Origin: Pseudomonadota bacterium
Lineage (GTDB): Bacteria > Pseudomonadota > Gammaproteobacteria > Steroidobacterales > Steroidobacteraceae
Length of the DNA: 64,000 nucleotides
Direction of reading: 5' to 3'
NCBI GenBank assembly: GCA_016704655.1
Contig: JADIZR010000016.1
Coordinates: 27,856 to 91,855 of the forward strand
The translations under genes were made by a program, and so were the position numbers. Under the pieces are notes generated by a model. That model made no database searches and was not told the origin of the DNA. It worked only from the letters and a program-made list of their open reading frames with translations. Positions 56,515-64,000 of this stretch are shown piece after piece. How positions within the stretch are numbered: position 1 is the stretch's first letter; each line of letters begins with the position of its first letter.

Positions 56515-56528
56515 TTGATGTGCGTCAA
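56515..56528. promoter_or_regulatory. FNR/Dnr-like box upstream of hemN
   Basis: TTGATGTGCGTCAA fits TTGAT-N4-ATCAA with one mismatch and is centred 64 bases upstream of the hemN ATG. HemN is a classic FNR/Anr/Dnr target, which strengthens the reading of all three boxes. Confidence 0.75.
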
Positions 56529-56685
56529 GGATGAGAATTTGTCTAAGCTGGGCCAAGCTTTCAAGCCGAATCTTCCGCAGCCGTTGCGGTAAACCCGCAG
56601 CAACACCGGCCGGAGCACCATCTGTTCGTGGGGCCAGGCGACCGGATCCGCTAGAATTCGAGGAGTTTTGCCGGAGGTTCCCCCC

Positions 56686-57735
56686 TTGACTGTACCCAGC
56701 ACCCCTGCCACCCCCCTCGAGACCGATGCCCTGATCGTCGGCGCCGGCCCCGCCGGCCTGTTCCAGGTCTTCGAACTCGGCCTGCTCGGCATCAAGAGCC
56801 ACGTCGTTGACACCCTGCAGCACCCGGGCGGCCAGTGTGCGGAGTTGTACCCCGACAAGCCGATCTACGATATCCCGGCGCTGCCCATCTGTGGCGCGCA
56901 GGAGCTCGTCGAGCGCCTGATGCAACAGATTGCCCCGATGAGCCCCGTGTTCCATTTCGGCGAGGAAGTCGCCGAGCTGGCGAAGCGGGACGACGGCCGA
57001 TTCTTCCTGCGCACCGCGGCCGGCACCGAATTCCTGGCCAGGACGGTCGTGATTGCCGCCGGCCTCGGTTCGTTCCAGCCGCGCCGCCTCGGCGTCGAGG
57101 GCTGCGACGCATTCGAAGACCGGCAGGTGCACTACCGGGTTCGCAGCGCGGCCGAGTTCGCTGGCCAGCGGCTCGTGATTTTCGGTGGCGGCGACTCGGC
57201 GCTCGACTGGGTCATCGACCTGAACGGCAAGGCAAAGAGCATCGTGCACGTGCATCGCCGCAACGAGTTCAAGGCGGCACCCGCGTCGGTCGCGCGCATG
57301 CGTGAGCTGGTGGCGGCCGGCAAGATGGAATACGTCGAAGGCATCGCCTCCGCCATCGCGGTCGACGACGGCCGGCTCACCGGCGTGACGATCAAGCGCA
57401 CGGATGGCGCGGCGCAGGACGTCGCAGCCGATCACCTGCTCGCGTTCTTTGGCCTGCATCCGAAACTCGGCCCGATCGCCGAGTGGGGCTTCGAGCTGGA
57501 GAAGAAGGCGATCAAGGTCGACACGGCAAAATTCCAGACCAGCATTCCCGGGATTTTTGCGATCGGCGACATCAACACCTACCCGGGCAAGAAGAAGCTC
57601 ATCCTGAGCGGCTTCCACGAAGCGGCGCTGGCGGCTTTCGCCATTGCGGAGCACTTGAATCCCGCGAAGAAAGTGCACCTGCAGTACACGACGACCAGCC
57701 CGATCATGCAGAAGCGGCTCGGCGTCACCGAGTGA
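56686..57735 (+). CDS. Ferredoxin/flavodoxin-NADP+ reductase, thioredoxin reductase-like type
   Basis: About 349 residues. FAD motif VGAGPAGLFQVFELGLLGI, HPGGQCAELYPDKPIYDIPA, the NADP motif IFGGGDSALDWVIDLNG and GIFAIGDINTYPGKKKLILS near the end are typical of YumC-type reductases. The CxxC of true thioredoxin reductase is missing. The start is taken as TTG at 56686, which has GGAGG eight bases upstream; another TTG at 56668 is in frame but poorly placed. It is divergent from hemN and directly upstream of tesB. Confidence 0.9.
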   Translation: MTVPSTPATPLETDALIVGAGPAGLFQVFELGLLGIKSHVVDTLQHPGGQCAELYPDKPIYDIPALPICGAQELVERLMQQIAPMSPVFHFGEEVAELAKRDDGRFFLRTAAGTEFLARTVVIAAGLGSFQPRRLGVEGCDAFEDRQVHYRVRSAAEFAGQRLVIFGGGDSALDWVIDLNGKAKSIVHVHRRNEFKAAPASVARMRELVAAGKMEYVEGIASAIAVDDGRLTGVTIKRTDGAAQDVAADHLLAFFGLHPKLGPIAEWGFELEKKAIKVDTAKFQTSIPGIFAIGDINTYPGKKKLILSGFHEAALAAFAIAEHLNPAKKVHLQYTTTSPIMQKRLGVTE

Positions 57736-57742
57736 TCGTCGC

Positions 57743-58600
57743 GTGAGCACGGTGCTCGCCGACCTGCTCCAGCTGCTCGACCTCGAACGGCTGGAAATTA
57801 ACCTTTTCCGGGGTGTCAGCCGCGACATCGGCAGTCCGCAGGTGTTCGGCGGACAGGTGCTCGGGCAGGCGCTGATGGCTGCGAGCCGCACCGTCGAGCC
57901 TGATCGTGCGGTGCATTCGCTGCACTCGTATTTCCTGCGGCGTGGCGACTTCGACGCGCCGATCGTCTACGAAGTGGATCGCAGCCATGACGGCGCGAGC
58001 TTCACCAACCGCCGCGTCGTCGCGATCCAGCATGGCCAGCAGATTTTCCACCTGTCCGCGTCGTTTCAGCGGGACGAGCAGGGCCCCGACCACCAGGTGG
58101 AAGCGCCGGCGGTGTCGCCGCCCGAGGAGTTGCCGGACCTGACAGCCACGGTGCGGCGGCGGTTGCAGGACCTGCCGGACCAGCGGCGACGATTCTGGGA
58201 GCGCGATCGGCCGTTCGAGTTTCGCTCCGTCGAGGCGATCGACGCCGGCCAGCCACGGCCCGGCGTGCGTCACATCTGGTTTCGTCTGGCGGGGCAGAGT
58301 CCCGACGATGCCGTGCTGCATCGCTGCCTGCTGGCTTACGTGTCGGACTTCCACCTGCTCGAGACGGCCACCTTGCCGCACGGGCTTTCGTATCACACGG
58401 GTGGCGTGCTGCTCGCCAGTCTTGACCACGGCATGTGGTTTCACCGTCCGTTCCGCATCGACGACTGGCTGCTGTACGCGCTGATCAGTCCGAGCAGCAG
58501 CGGGGCCCGTGGCATGGCCTTCGGGCGCATCTTCGACCGCGCCGGCCGACTCGTGGCCAGCACGGCCCAGGAAGGCCTGATGCGCGTGCGCGCAGGCTGA
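57743..58600 (+). CDS. tesB: Acyl-CoA thioesterase II
   Basis: 285 residues, intact double hot-dog enzyme. It begins MSTVLADLLQLLDLERLEIN from GTG at 57743, seven bases after the reductase stop. GVSRDIGSPQVFGGQVLGQA, VHSLHSYFLRRGDFDAPIVY, LLAYVSDFHLLETA (catalytic Asp), LASLDHGMWFHRPFRIDDWL and ASTAQEGLMR (Gln) are the family signature. It hydrolyses medium and long acyl-CoAs to free acid and CoA. Confidence 0.94.
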   Translation: MSTVLADLLQLLDLERLEINLFRGVSRDIGSPQVFGGQVLGQALMAASRTVEPDRAVHSLHSYFLRRGDFDAPIVYEVDRSHDGASFTNRRVVAIQHGQQIFHLSASFQRDEQGPDHQVEAPAVSPPEELPDLTATVRRRLQDLPDQRRRFWERDRPFEFRSVEAIDAGQPRPGVRHIWFRLAGQSPDDAVLHRCLLAYVSDFHLLETATLPHGLSYHTGGVLLASLDHGMWFHRPFRIDDWLLYALISPSSSGARGMAFGRIFDRAGRLVASTAQEGLMRVRAG

Positions 58601-58609
58601 ACCGCGGCC

Positions 58610-61600
58610 TTACTTGACCGCGAGCTCGAGTCGTACCTGCTGCTCGTTGGCGGAGACCTTGCCGTCACGCGCGAAGAAGACACGCTCCGGCGCCAGTCCC
58701 GTGTCCGTGACGAGCGCGTGCTGCACGGCCGTGCCGCGCTGCTGGCCGAGTTGATCCAGGTCGCGCGGTTCGGCGGCCGCGCGACTGCGGCATTCCTTTT
58801 CGAGCCAGGCAAGACGAGCCTGCTCTGCCTGCGCCTTGGCATCCTTGCGCGTGACGTCGTCCGCTGGTTCGGGCGGTTCGGGGATCACGGGTGTGGCGCC
58901 AGACAACTGCGTGTACAGGGTCGCCAGGACTTTCTCTCTTTGTTCGGACGACAACGCCTCGAATGCGGGCACCGGGGTCGTCTCGTCGTTGCGGTTCCTG
59001 CCGAGCAACGCCTTGCGCATTGCCGCCTGGAGCTCGCGCTGGTAACGCGCCTCGGCCAGCGCCGCGCCATCCAGCGACGCTTCGGCTGCGATCGGCACGT
59101 CGAGCCGCAAATCCGGCTTCGGCGCCAGGCTCTTGCCCAGCGCGCCCAGGTTCGCGGCGATGGCAGGATCGAGCACAGCCGAGCCCGGCGCGAAGTCGAC
59201 GAATTGTGCTTCCTCGGCACCCTTGAACAGCGCGCCAAGCGCCTTGAACGGCGCCGTCACGGCTTTCGTCAGGATGTTCTTGATGATCTGCCAGACGATC
59301 GGGCCAACGCGGAACGCAGGGTCGTCGATCGTGCCGCTCACCGGGATTTCGAGATTGATCACGCCGTCTGCGTCCTTGAGCAGCGAGGTCGCGAACTTCA
59401 CCGGCAGCGTCGCTTCTTCCTTGCTTGCGGTGGCTTCGCCCCACTCGAGCTGGTCGATGCGGATCTTGTGCTGTGCCTCGAGCTTGCGGTTGTCGATCTG
59501 GTAATGCAGGTCGGTGAACAGCTTGCCCTTCGCGATGTTGTAACCCGCGAACTTGCCCGAGTACGGGTTGAAGACCGGCAGCGAGATATTCTCGAACCTG
59601 AAGGTGATGTCCGTGAAACGGTCAAAGGCGAACGGCTGCGTCGTGCCGGCGATCAGCACGGGCGAGTACTCGCCGACGTCGCCATCGAGCTTGACCGTTG
59701 CGCGCGAGTTCGGATCACTCGACATGCCCGTGATGTTGCCGTCGAGCGACTCGATCGCGGCGGCGAAGTTCGGCTGCACGCTGAAATCAGCGAAGTCCAT
59801 CGTGCCGCCGGCAATCTGCACCTCGCGGATGCGGATCGGCATGCCGGATTCCTTGAGTTCCGGCGGCGGTGCTGCGGCGGCGAGCTTGCGGGCCTGCGCT
59901 GCCGCCTCCTTGGCCTGCTTTTCCGCCCGGATCTCCGCACGCGTCTTCTTGCGCCTGGGCGCCGCTGCCTGCGCGGCCTGGTCGGCTTTCGCCTGTGCCA
60001 CGGCCGCGGCCGTGCCCTGCGGATCGAACACTGCGGAGACGTTGAGCACGGCGTCAGAACTGACGATGACCCGGGCGAACGGCTTCACGATGCGCACGCG
60101 GTCGATACTGAGCGCGTCGGGCGCCAGCGCAAATTGCAGTTGCGAGAGTTCGATCCGCTGAAAATTCAGGAAGTCCTGCTCGAGCGCGTTGTCGATGGAC
60201 TTGAAGTCCGCGATGGTTGCGTTGCCGGCGAACTGGAGTTCCGGCCGGCCGGCGCCAGCCGGCGCGAGCGAGAACTTGCCGATGGCGCCGGCCGTGCCTT
60301 GCCGGATCGTGAGGTCCGTCGTGCCGTTGGCATACGGTTGCAGCGCCTGCAGGGGCAACCCGGCGAGGTCGATGTCGACGTCCGCCGCGAAGGGCTCCGG
60401 CACGACGTTGCCGTTGCCCGTCAGTTTCGCAGTGCCGTTGATCGTCGCAGCGAACGTCACCGGCAGCGGCTGCGACAGGTCGAGGCTGGCATTGTTGGCC
60501 GTCACGGCGAGGGGGGACAGTTCGAAACGCGCCACTGGCGTGACGGCACGGTCTTCGTAGCTTACGGCTGCATCGCGCAGCATGACGTTCGCGACCGTCA
60601 CGGTCCAGGGCGCGGCGGGTACTGCTGCGGGCTCACCTGATTTCGCGGGTGCCGGCGCCGCAGTGGCGACAGATGCATCCGGCGCTGCCGCAGCAGCAGG
60701 CTGTGCAGCGAACACCTGATCTATATTCAGCGTGCCATCCGGCATCGTCCAGACGTCGGCCTTGACGCCGTCGGCCGCGATCGTCCCCAGCGACACGGTA
60801 TTGGCCGGCATCGCGATCTTCGTCTCGCTGATGACGATGGTTGGAACCGTGACGTAATCCTGCTCCAGACCCTGTGCGCGCAGCGACAGCCCGTCGAGTT
60901 GCATCTGCGGCAAGTGCACGGTGAGTTGCGTCGGCTCGCCGAGTGCAACGCTGTAGGAGCCGCGCAGGTTCAGCTCACCCTGCGGAATGACGAAGGGCAG
61001 TTCGACGCCGGCCACCTCGATGGCGCCAGGTACATTCAGGTTGGTGATCGCAAGGTCACCCGCGGACGAGACCTGCGGTTCGAGCGCGAACGTGCCGCGC
61101 CATTCCATCAGTTCGGCGTTCTGTGTCTGCGCCGTGAGCCCGAACGCGCCGCCTTCCGGCGTGGTCCTGAAGTTTTCGAGCTTGAAGTTGACCGGCGTGA
61201 ACTGCCGTTCGAGCGGCGCGCGCCGGGCTAGGTCCGCGAACTGCAAGGTACCGTCCCCCAACGCGAATTGCTGGATCCAGAGGGCCGGGAGTGGCTCGTC
61301 CGTTTCCTCCTGGTCAGGCAGCGCGAGTTCTGCCAGGTTGACCGAGCCATCGGGGCGGATCACGGCGCGCGCCAGCGGTGCGTCGAGCTGCACGTCCTTG
61401 AACACGTAAGCACGCTGCCACAGCGACGACAATTCGAAATCGACGAAGAAGCGACGAAACGCCAGCATCGGCTTGCCATCGGTGTCGGGCAGCGACAGGT
61501 CCTTGATTTCGGCCTGCAGCTTGAACGGGTTGATGCGGACTTCGCCGAGGGTCAGCTCGCGCCCGTAGTTCTCGCGGACGAACTCGATCGCCTGGCTGCG

Positions 61601-61705
61601 GACGATGCGGGGCGCGGCGTAGAAGCCGAGGAGGGCGTAGACGCCCGTCAGCACCAGCACGACGGCTGCGGCCCGGACAAGCTTGGACTTCAGGACTTTC
61701 CCCAC
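58610..61705 (-). CDS. DUF748 / AsmA-like envelope protein
   Basis: 1031 residues, intact. One N-terminal membrane helix (AAAVVLVLTGVYALLGFYAA) anchors a very long repetitive beta region in the periplasm. FVRENYGRELTLGEVRINPF and KDLSLPDTDGKPMLAFRRFF are the usual DUF748 opening. The middle has long Ala/Pro-rich and Ala/Lys-rich insertions (AAPAPAKSGEPAAVPAAP; RRKKTRAEIRAEKQAKEAAA). The C-terminal part (RLDVPIAAEASLDGAALAEA) recalls the end of the family. AsmA-like proteins are thought to bridge the envelope and carry phospholipids; that role is inferred. Confidence 0.85.
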   Translation of the reverse strand: MGKVLKSKLVRAAAVVLVLTGVYALLGFYAAPRIVRSQAIEFVRENYGRELTLGEVRINPFKLQAEIKDLSLPDTDGKPMLAFRRFFVDFELSSLWQRAYVFKDVQLDAPLARAVIRPDGSVNLAELALPDQEETDEPLPALWIQQFALGDGTLQFADLARRAPLERQFTPVNFKLENFRTTPEGGAFGLTAQTQNAELMEWRGTFALEPQVSSAGDLAITNLNVPGAIEVAGVELPFVIPQGELNLRGSYSVALGEPTQLTVHLPQMQLDGLSLRAQGLEQDYVTVPTIVISETKIAMPANTVSLGTIAADGVKADVWTMPDGTLNIDQVFAAQPAAAAAPDASVATAAPAPAKSGEPAAVPAAPWTVTVANVMLRDAAVSYEDRAVTPVARFELSPLAVTANNASLDLSQPLPVTFAATINGTAKLTGNGNVVPEPFAADVDIDLAGLPLQALQPYANGTTDLTIRQGTAGAIGKFSLAPAGAGRPELQFAGNATIADFKSIDNALEQDFLNFQRIELSQLQFALAPDALSIDRVRIVKPFARVIVSSDAVLNVSAVFDPQGTAAAVAQAKADQAAQAAAPRRKKTRAEIRAEKQAKEAAAQARKLAAAAPPPELKESGMPIRIREVQIAGGTMDFADFSVQPNFAAAIESLDGNITGMSSDPNSRATVKLDGDVGEYSPVLIAGTTQPFAFDRFTDITFRFENISLPVFNPYSGKFAGYNIAKGKLFTDLHYQIDNRKLEAQHKIRIDQLEWGEATASKEEATLPVKFATSLLKDADGVINLEIPVSGTIDDPAFRVGPIVWQIIKNILTKAVTAPFKALGALFKGAEEAQFVDFAPGSAVLDPAIAANLGALGKSLAPKPDLRLDVPIAAEASLDGAALAEARYQRELQAAMRKALLGRNRNDETTPVPAFEALSSEQREKVLATLYTQLSGATPVIPEPPEPADDVTRKDAKAQAEQARLAWLEKECRSRAAAEPRDLDQLGQQRGTAVQHALVTDTGLAPERVFFARDGKVSANEQQVRLELAVK

Positions 61706-61845
61706 GCGCGCACCTGCGGTTTTCAGTCACTGTAGCGACGAATGCGGGTCGGTCACAAGCGCAACCGGACCCGCCGTGGTTCGGGAAAGTATGGATCGCT
61801 GGGTGCCGCCGTGGGGCTGGGCCGGCATCTGTGCCAGCACCCCTG

Positions 61846-63285
61846 CTAGTCCGGCAGGACCTTGCCCGGATTCAGGATCCCGCGCGGGTCGAGGGCCTGC
61901 TTGATCGACCGCATCGCGGCGAGCGCAACCGGGTCCTTATGGCGTGCGAGCAACTCGCGCTTGAGCTGGCCGATGCCGTGTTCGGCGCTGATCGAACCCC
62001 TGAACTCCTGCACGCAGGCGTGCACGGCGTGACCGAGGTCCTCCTGCAGCGCGAGAAACGCCGTGCGGTCGCCGCCACCGGCAGGTTCGCTGAGGTTGAA
62101 ATGCAGGTTGCCGTCGCCGACGTGGCCGTATGCTACGAGACGCGCGCAGGGCGCCACTTGCGCGACAGCCGTACTCGCTTTGTGCAGGAAGGCGGGTAGC
62201 GCGGCGACGGGCACCGAGACGTCGTGCTTGATGCTGGCACCCTCGTGACGTTGCGCCTCCGGCACCGACTCGCGCAGGCGCCAGAGCGCCTCTCGCTGGG
62301 CGAGCGACTCGGCGAATGTGGCTTCGATTACGGCTCCGTGATCCATGGCAGCAGCGAGCGCGTCTTCGAGCAAGCCTCGCAGGTGTGGGTCGTGACGTGC
62401 CGTCGATACTTCGCACAGCACGTACGCAGGATGCGGCGCACCCAGCGGGTCGGACACGCCGGGAATGTGGCACACCGTGAATTCGACCGCGATTCGCGGT
62501 AGGTATTCGAACGTCGTAACGCAGTCGCCCGTGGCTTCGCGCAAGCGCGCGAGCAGATCGATCGCGGCCTGCATACCGGGCACCGCGATGAACGCGGTCT
62601 CGATCGTGCGTGGCTGCGGGAACAGCTTCAGGCTCGCAGCGGTGATGATCCCAAGCGTGCCTTCCGCGCCGATGAACAGGTCGCGCAGGTCATACCCCGT
62701 GTTGTCCTTGCGCAGGCTCGACAAGCCGTCGATGACGCGACCGTCGGCCAGCACGACCTCGAGACCCAGCACGAGATCTCGCGTCACGCCGTAGCGCACG
62801 GCCGCGAGTCCACCCGCGTTGGTCGAGAGATTCCCGCCGATCTGACAACTGCCTTCCGAGCCGAGCGACAGCGGAAACAGCCGGTCGACGGATCGCGCGG
62901 CCGCCTGCACGTTCAGCAGCACGCAGCCCGCTTCCGCGATCAGCGAGAAGTTGGCGGCGTCGACTTCGCGGATGCGGTTCAGCCGGTGCAGCGACAGCAC
63001 CAGCTGATCGCCGCGCGCACTCGGCGTGGCACCGCCACAGTAGCTGGTGTTGCCACCTTGCGGCACGACGGCGATGCGCGCCGCGCTGCAGAGTGCAAGC
63101 ACCTGCGCAACTTCTGCCGTCGTCGCCGGACACGCAACGAACGGCGTGGCGCCGCGGTAGAGACTCCGGAAATCCGTCAGGAAGCGCGCCGTCAGTTCGG
63201 GTGCGTCGATGCAGCCCGCCTGGCCCAGCAGGGTCCGGATGCGCTGGAGCGCGTCGACGTGCGAAGCGGGAGCGACGGCCTGCAT
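61846..63285 (-). CDS. FAD-linked D-2-hydroxyacid dehydrogenase (GlcD/D2HGDH family)
   Basis: 479 residues, intact. The FAD domain has VVPQGGNTSYCGGATPSARG and SEGSCQIGGNLSTNAGGLAA, GLEVVLADGRVIDGLSSLRK and LFIGAEGTLGIITAASLKLF. The C-terminal substrate domain has VAYGHVGDGNLHFNLSEP with two metal-binding histidines, RGSISAEHGIGQLKRELLAR, and ALDPRGILNPGKVLPD. It oxidises D-2-hydroxyacids such as D-lactate, D-2-hydroxyglutarate or glycolate; the exact acid is not readable. It follows the membrane-protein gene at 63301 by 15 bases and is probably cotranscribed. Confidence 0.9.
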   Translation of the reverse strand: MQAVAPASHVDALQRIRTLLGQAGCIDAPELTARFLTDFRSLYRGATPFVACPATTAEVAQVLALCSAARIAVVPQGGNTSYCGGATPSARGDQLVLSLHRLNRIREVDAANFSLIAEAGCVLLNVQAAARSVDRLFPLSLGSEGSCQIGGNLSTNAGGLAAVRYGVTRDLVLGLEVVLADGRVIDGLSSLRKDNTGYDLRDLFIGAEGTLGIITAASLKLFPQPRTIETAFIAVPGMQAAIDLLARLREATGDCVTTFEYLPRIAVEFTVCHIPGVSDPLGAPHPAYVLCEVSTARHDPHLRGLLEDALAAAMDHGAVIEATFAESLAQREALWRLRESVPEAQRHEGASIKHDVSVPVAALPAFLHKASTAVAQVAPCARLVAYGHVGDGNLHFNLSEPAGGGDRTAFLALQEDLGHAVHACVQEFRGSISAEHGIGQLKRELLARHKDPVALAAMRSIKQALDPRGILNPGKVLPD

Positions 63286-63300
63286 CCGGACTCGTGACTC

Positions 63301-64000
63301 TCAGGCCTGGCGGGGCGCAGCGACTTTCGCCACGACCAGCGAGGCGCCCACCGCGACGGCGAGCACGAGGATCGAGGCAAGCGCGTTGGTGAGCATGTTC
63401 GGTGCCACGAGCAACAGCAGACCGAAACCCAGCATCATGAAGCCGGAGATCAGCTTGAGCAGGCGGCCTTCGGCTTCGGTGAGCTTGCGTGCACCCATGG
63501 TCTTCACGAACACCGTTACGATCGCGAGCAGCGGCAGCACGTAAATCACGTTATAAGCCGCAAGCCATGCATAGTACTGCCAGGACTCGAGGTCCGCGAG
63601 CGTCAGCGCCCGCGTGTACACCATTGGAAATCCCGCGGTGCAGAGCAGTTCGTACGAGTTGGCGACGATCGCGAGCAGCACCGTGCTGACCAGCATCGGG
63701 CCCATGCTGCCGGAGGCGACCACTTCGCGCATGCGCTTGAACAGGCCGGGCTTGGCTGCGTCCGGGATCGACAGGCTCGGGCCTGTCTTGAACCAGAAGT
63801 AGTCCTTGATGTTGAGCGCGGCGACCGTCAGCGCGACCAGGCCCGCGATGGCCGTGATGACGCGCAGTTCGCCCGCGATCAGGAAGACGTTGAGCCACGC
63901 GGCCATGAACACGAAATAGACAAGCCCGGAAAACAACACGAACGTGCCGCCGATAATCGCCATGCGCGTGCGGCTCCTGGCGTGGACCAGCAGGCTGAGC
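63301..64000 (-). CDS. Polytopic membrane protein (N-terminus outside the window)
   Basis: The frame is open to the window edge; an internal ATG at 63963 exists, but the preceding codons (LSLLVHARSRTR) read naturally into MAIIGGTFVLFSGLVYFVFM. At least six helices follow, with VALTVAALNIKDYFWFK, LVSTVLLAIVANSYELLCTA, WLAAYNVIYVLPLLAIVTVF and LKLISGFMMLGFGLLLLVAP. The arrangement of NIKDYFWFKTG and NSYELLCTAGFPMVYTR with a Cys in a helix is reminiscent of DsbD/CcdA-like electron carriers, but this is weak. The first part of the gene lies to the right. Confidence 0.75.
   Translation of the reverse strand, partial: LSLLVHARSRTRMAIIGGTFVLFSGLVYFVFMAAWLNVFLIAGELRVITAIAGLVALTVAALNIKDYFWFKTGPSLSIPDAAKPGLFKRMREVVASGSMGPMLVSTVLLAIVANSYELLCTAGFPMVYTRALTLADLESWQYYAWLAAYNVIYVLPLLAIVTVFVKTMGARKLTEAEGRLLKLISGFMMLGFGLLLLVAPNMLTNALASILVLAVAVGASLVVAKVAAPRQA

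Overview
This is 64 kb of high-GC proteobacterial chromosome. HemG, HemN, an ElaB/YqjE/YqjK-type trio, SirB2, NnrS and DUF748 proteins together suggest a gammaproteobacterium of the Xanthomonadales/Steroidobacterales kind. That placement is an inference from gene content, not from a marker gene.

Layout. (1) 1-12.04 kb is a copper/heavy-metal island: a cut-off TolC-type porin, CusB, CusA, a DUF411 protein, an ECF sigma factor with its anti-sigma factor, a secreted subtilase, a Met-rich lipoprotein, a Met-rich multicopper oxidase and a MerR-family remnant. Its right edge is the 3' half of a tRNA-Arg(ACG) gene, cut at the anticodon loop and followed by the tRNA's own terminator, which is what a tyrosine-integrase attachment site looks like. 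(2) 12.3-15.3 kb holds a HigBA module, a VTT-domain membrane protein, the DUF883/YqjE/YqjK trio and a YajD-like HNH protein. (3) 15.3-19.7 kb holds an IorAB-type molybdenum hydroxylase and an XdhC-MocA fusion that should mature it. (4) 20.3-37.7 kb is metabolic: formate-THF ligase, an ABC exporter with an HlyD adaptor, two coupled amidohydrolases, a short-chain fatty acid transporter, pyruvate phosphate dikinase, a wax ester synthase/DGAT with a Lys-rich tail, HemG and TrhA. (5) 38-45.8 kb holds a KGG stress protein, a Baeyer-Villiger-type monooxygenase, a DUF1295 enzyme, a PLP dehydratase, a TrmA-family RNA methyltransferase, an S41 protease and O-acetylhomoserine sulfhydrylase. (6) 45.8-57.7 kb is a denitrification block: outer-membrane porin, TonB-dependent receptor, a long NirS with two cytochrome c domains, a Dnr-type regulator, SirB2, NnrS, HemN and a ferredoxin-NADP reductase. 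Three TTGAY-N4-RTCAA boxes lie in front of the porin/receptor pair, nirS/dnr and hemN. (7) 57.7-64 kb holds TesB, a large DUF748 protein, an FAD-linked 2-hydroxyacid dehydrogenase and a membrane protein that runs off the end.

Reading caution. Between about 2 and 37 kb at least 20 genes, including housekeeping ones (fhs, ppdK, ABC ATPase), carry single-base indels, usually deletions, with conserved protein continuing in the next frame. To the right of 37 kb only nnrS does. This looks like uneven sequence quality rather than gene decay, so these genes are given as single CDS entries with the frame breaks noted.
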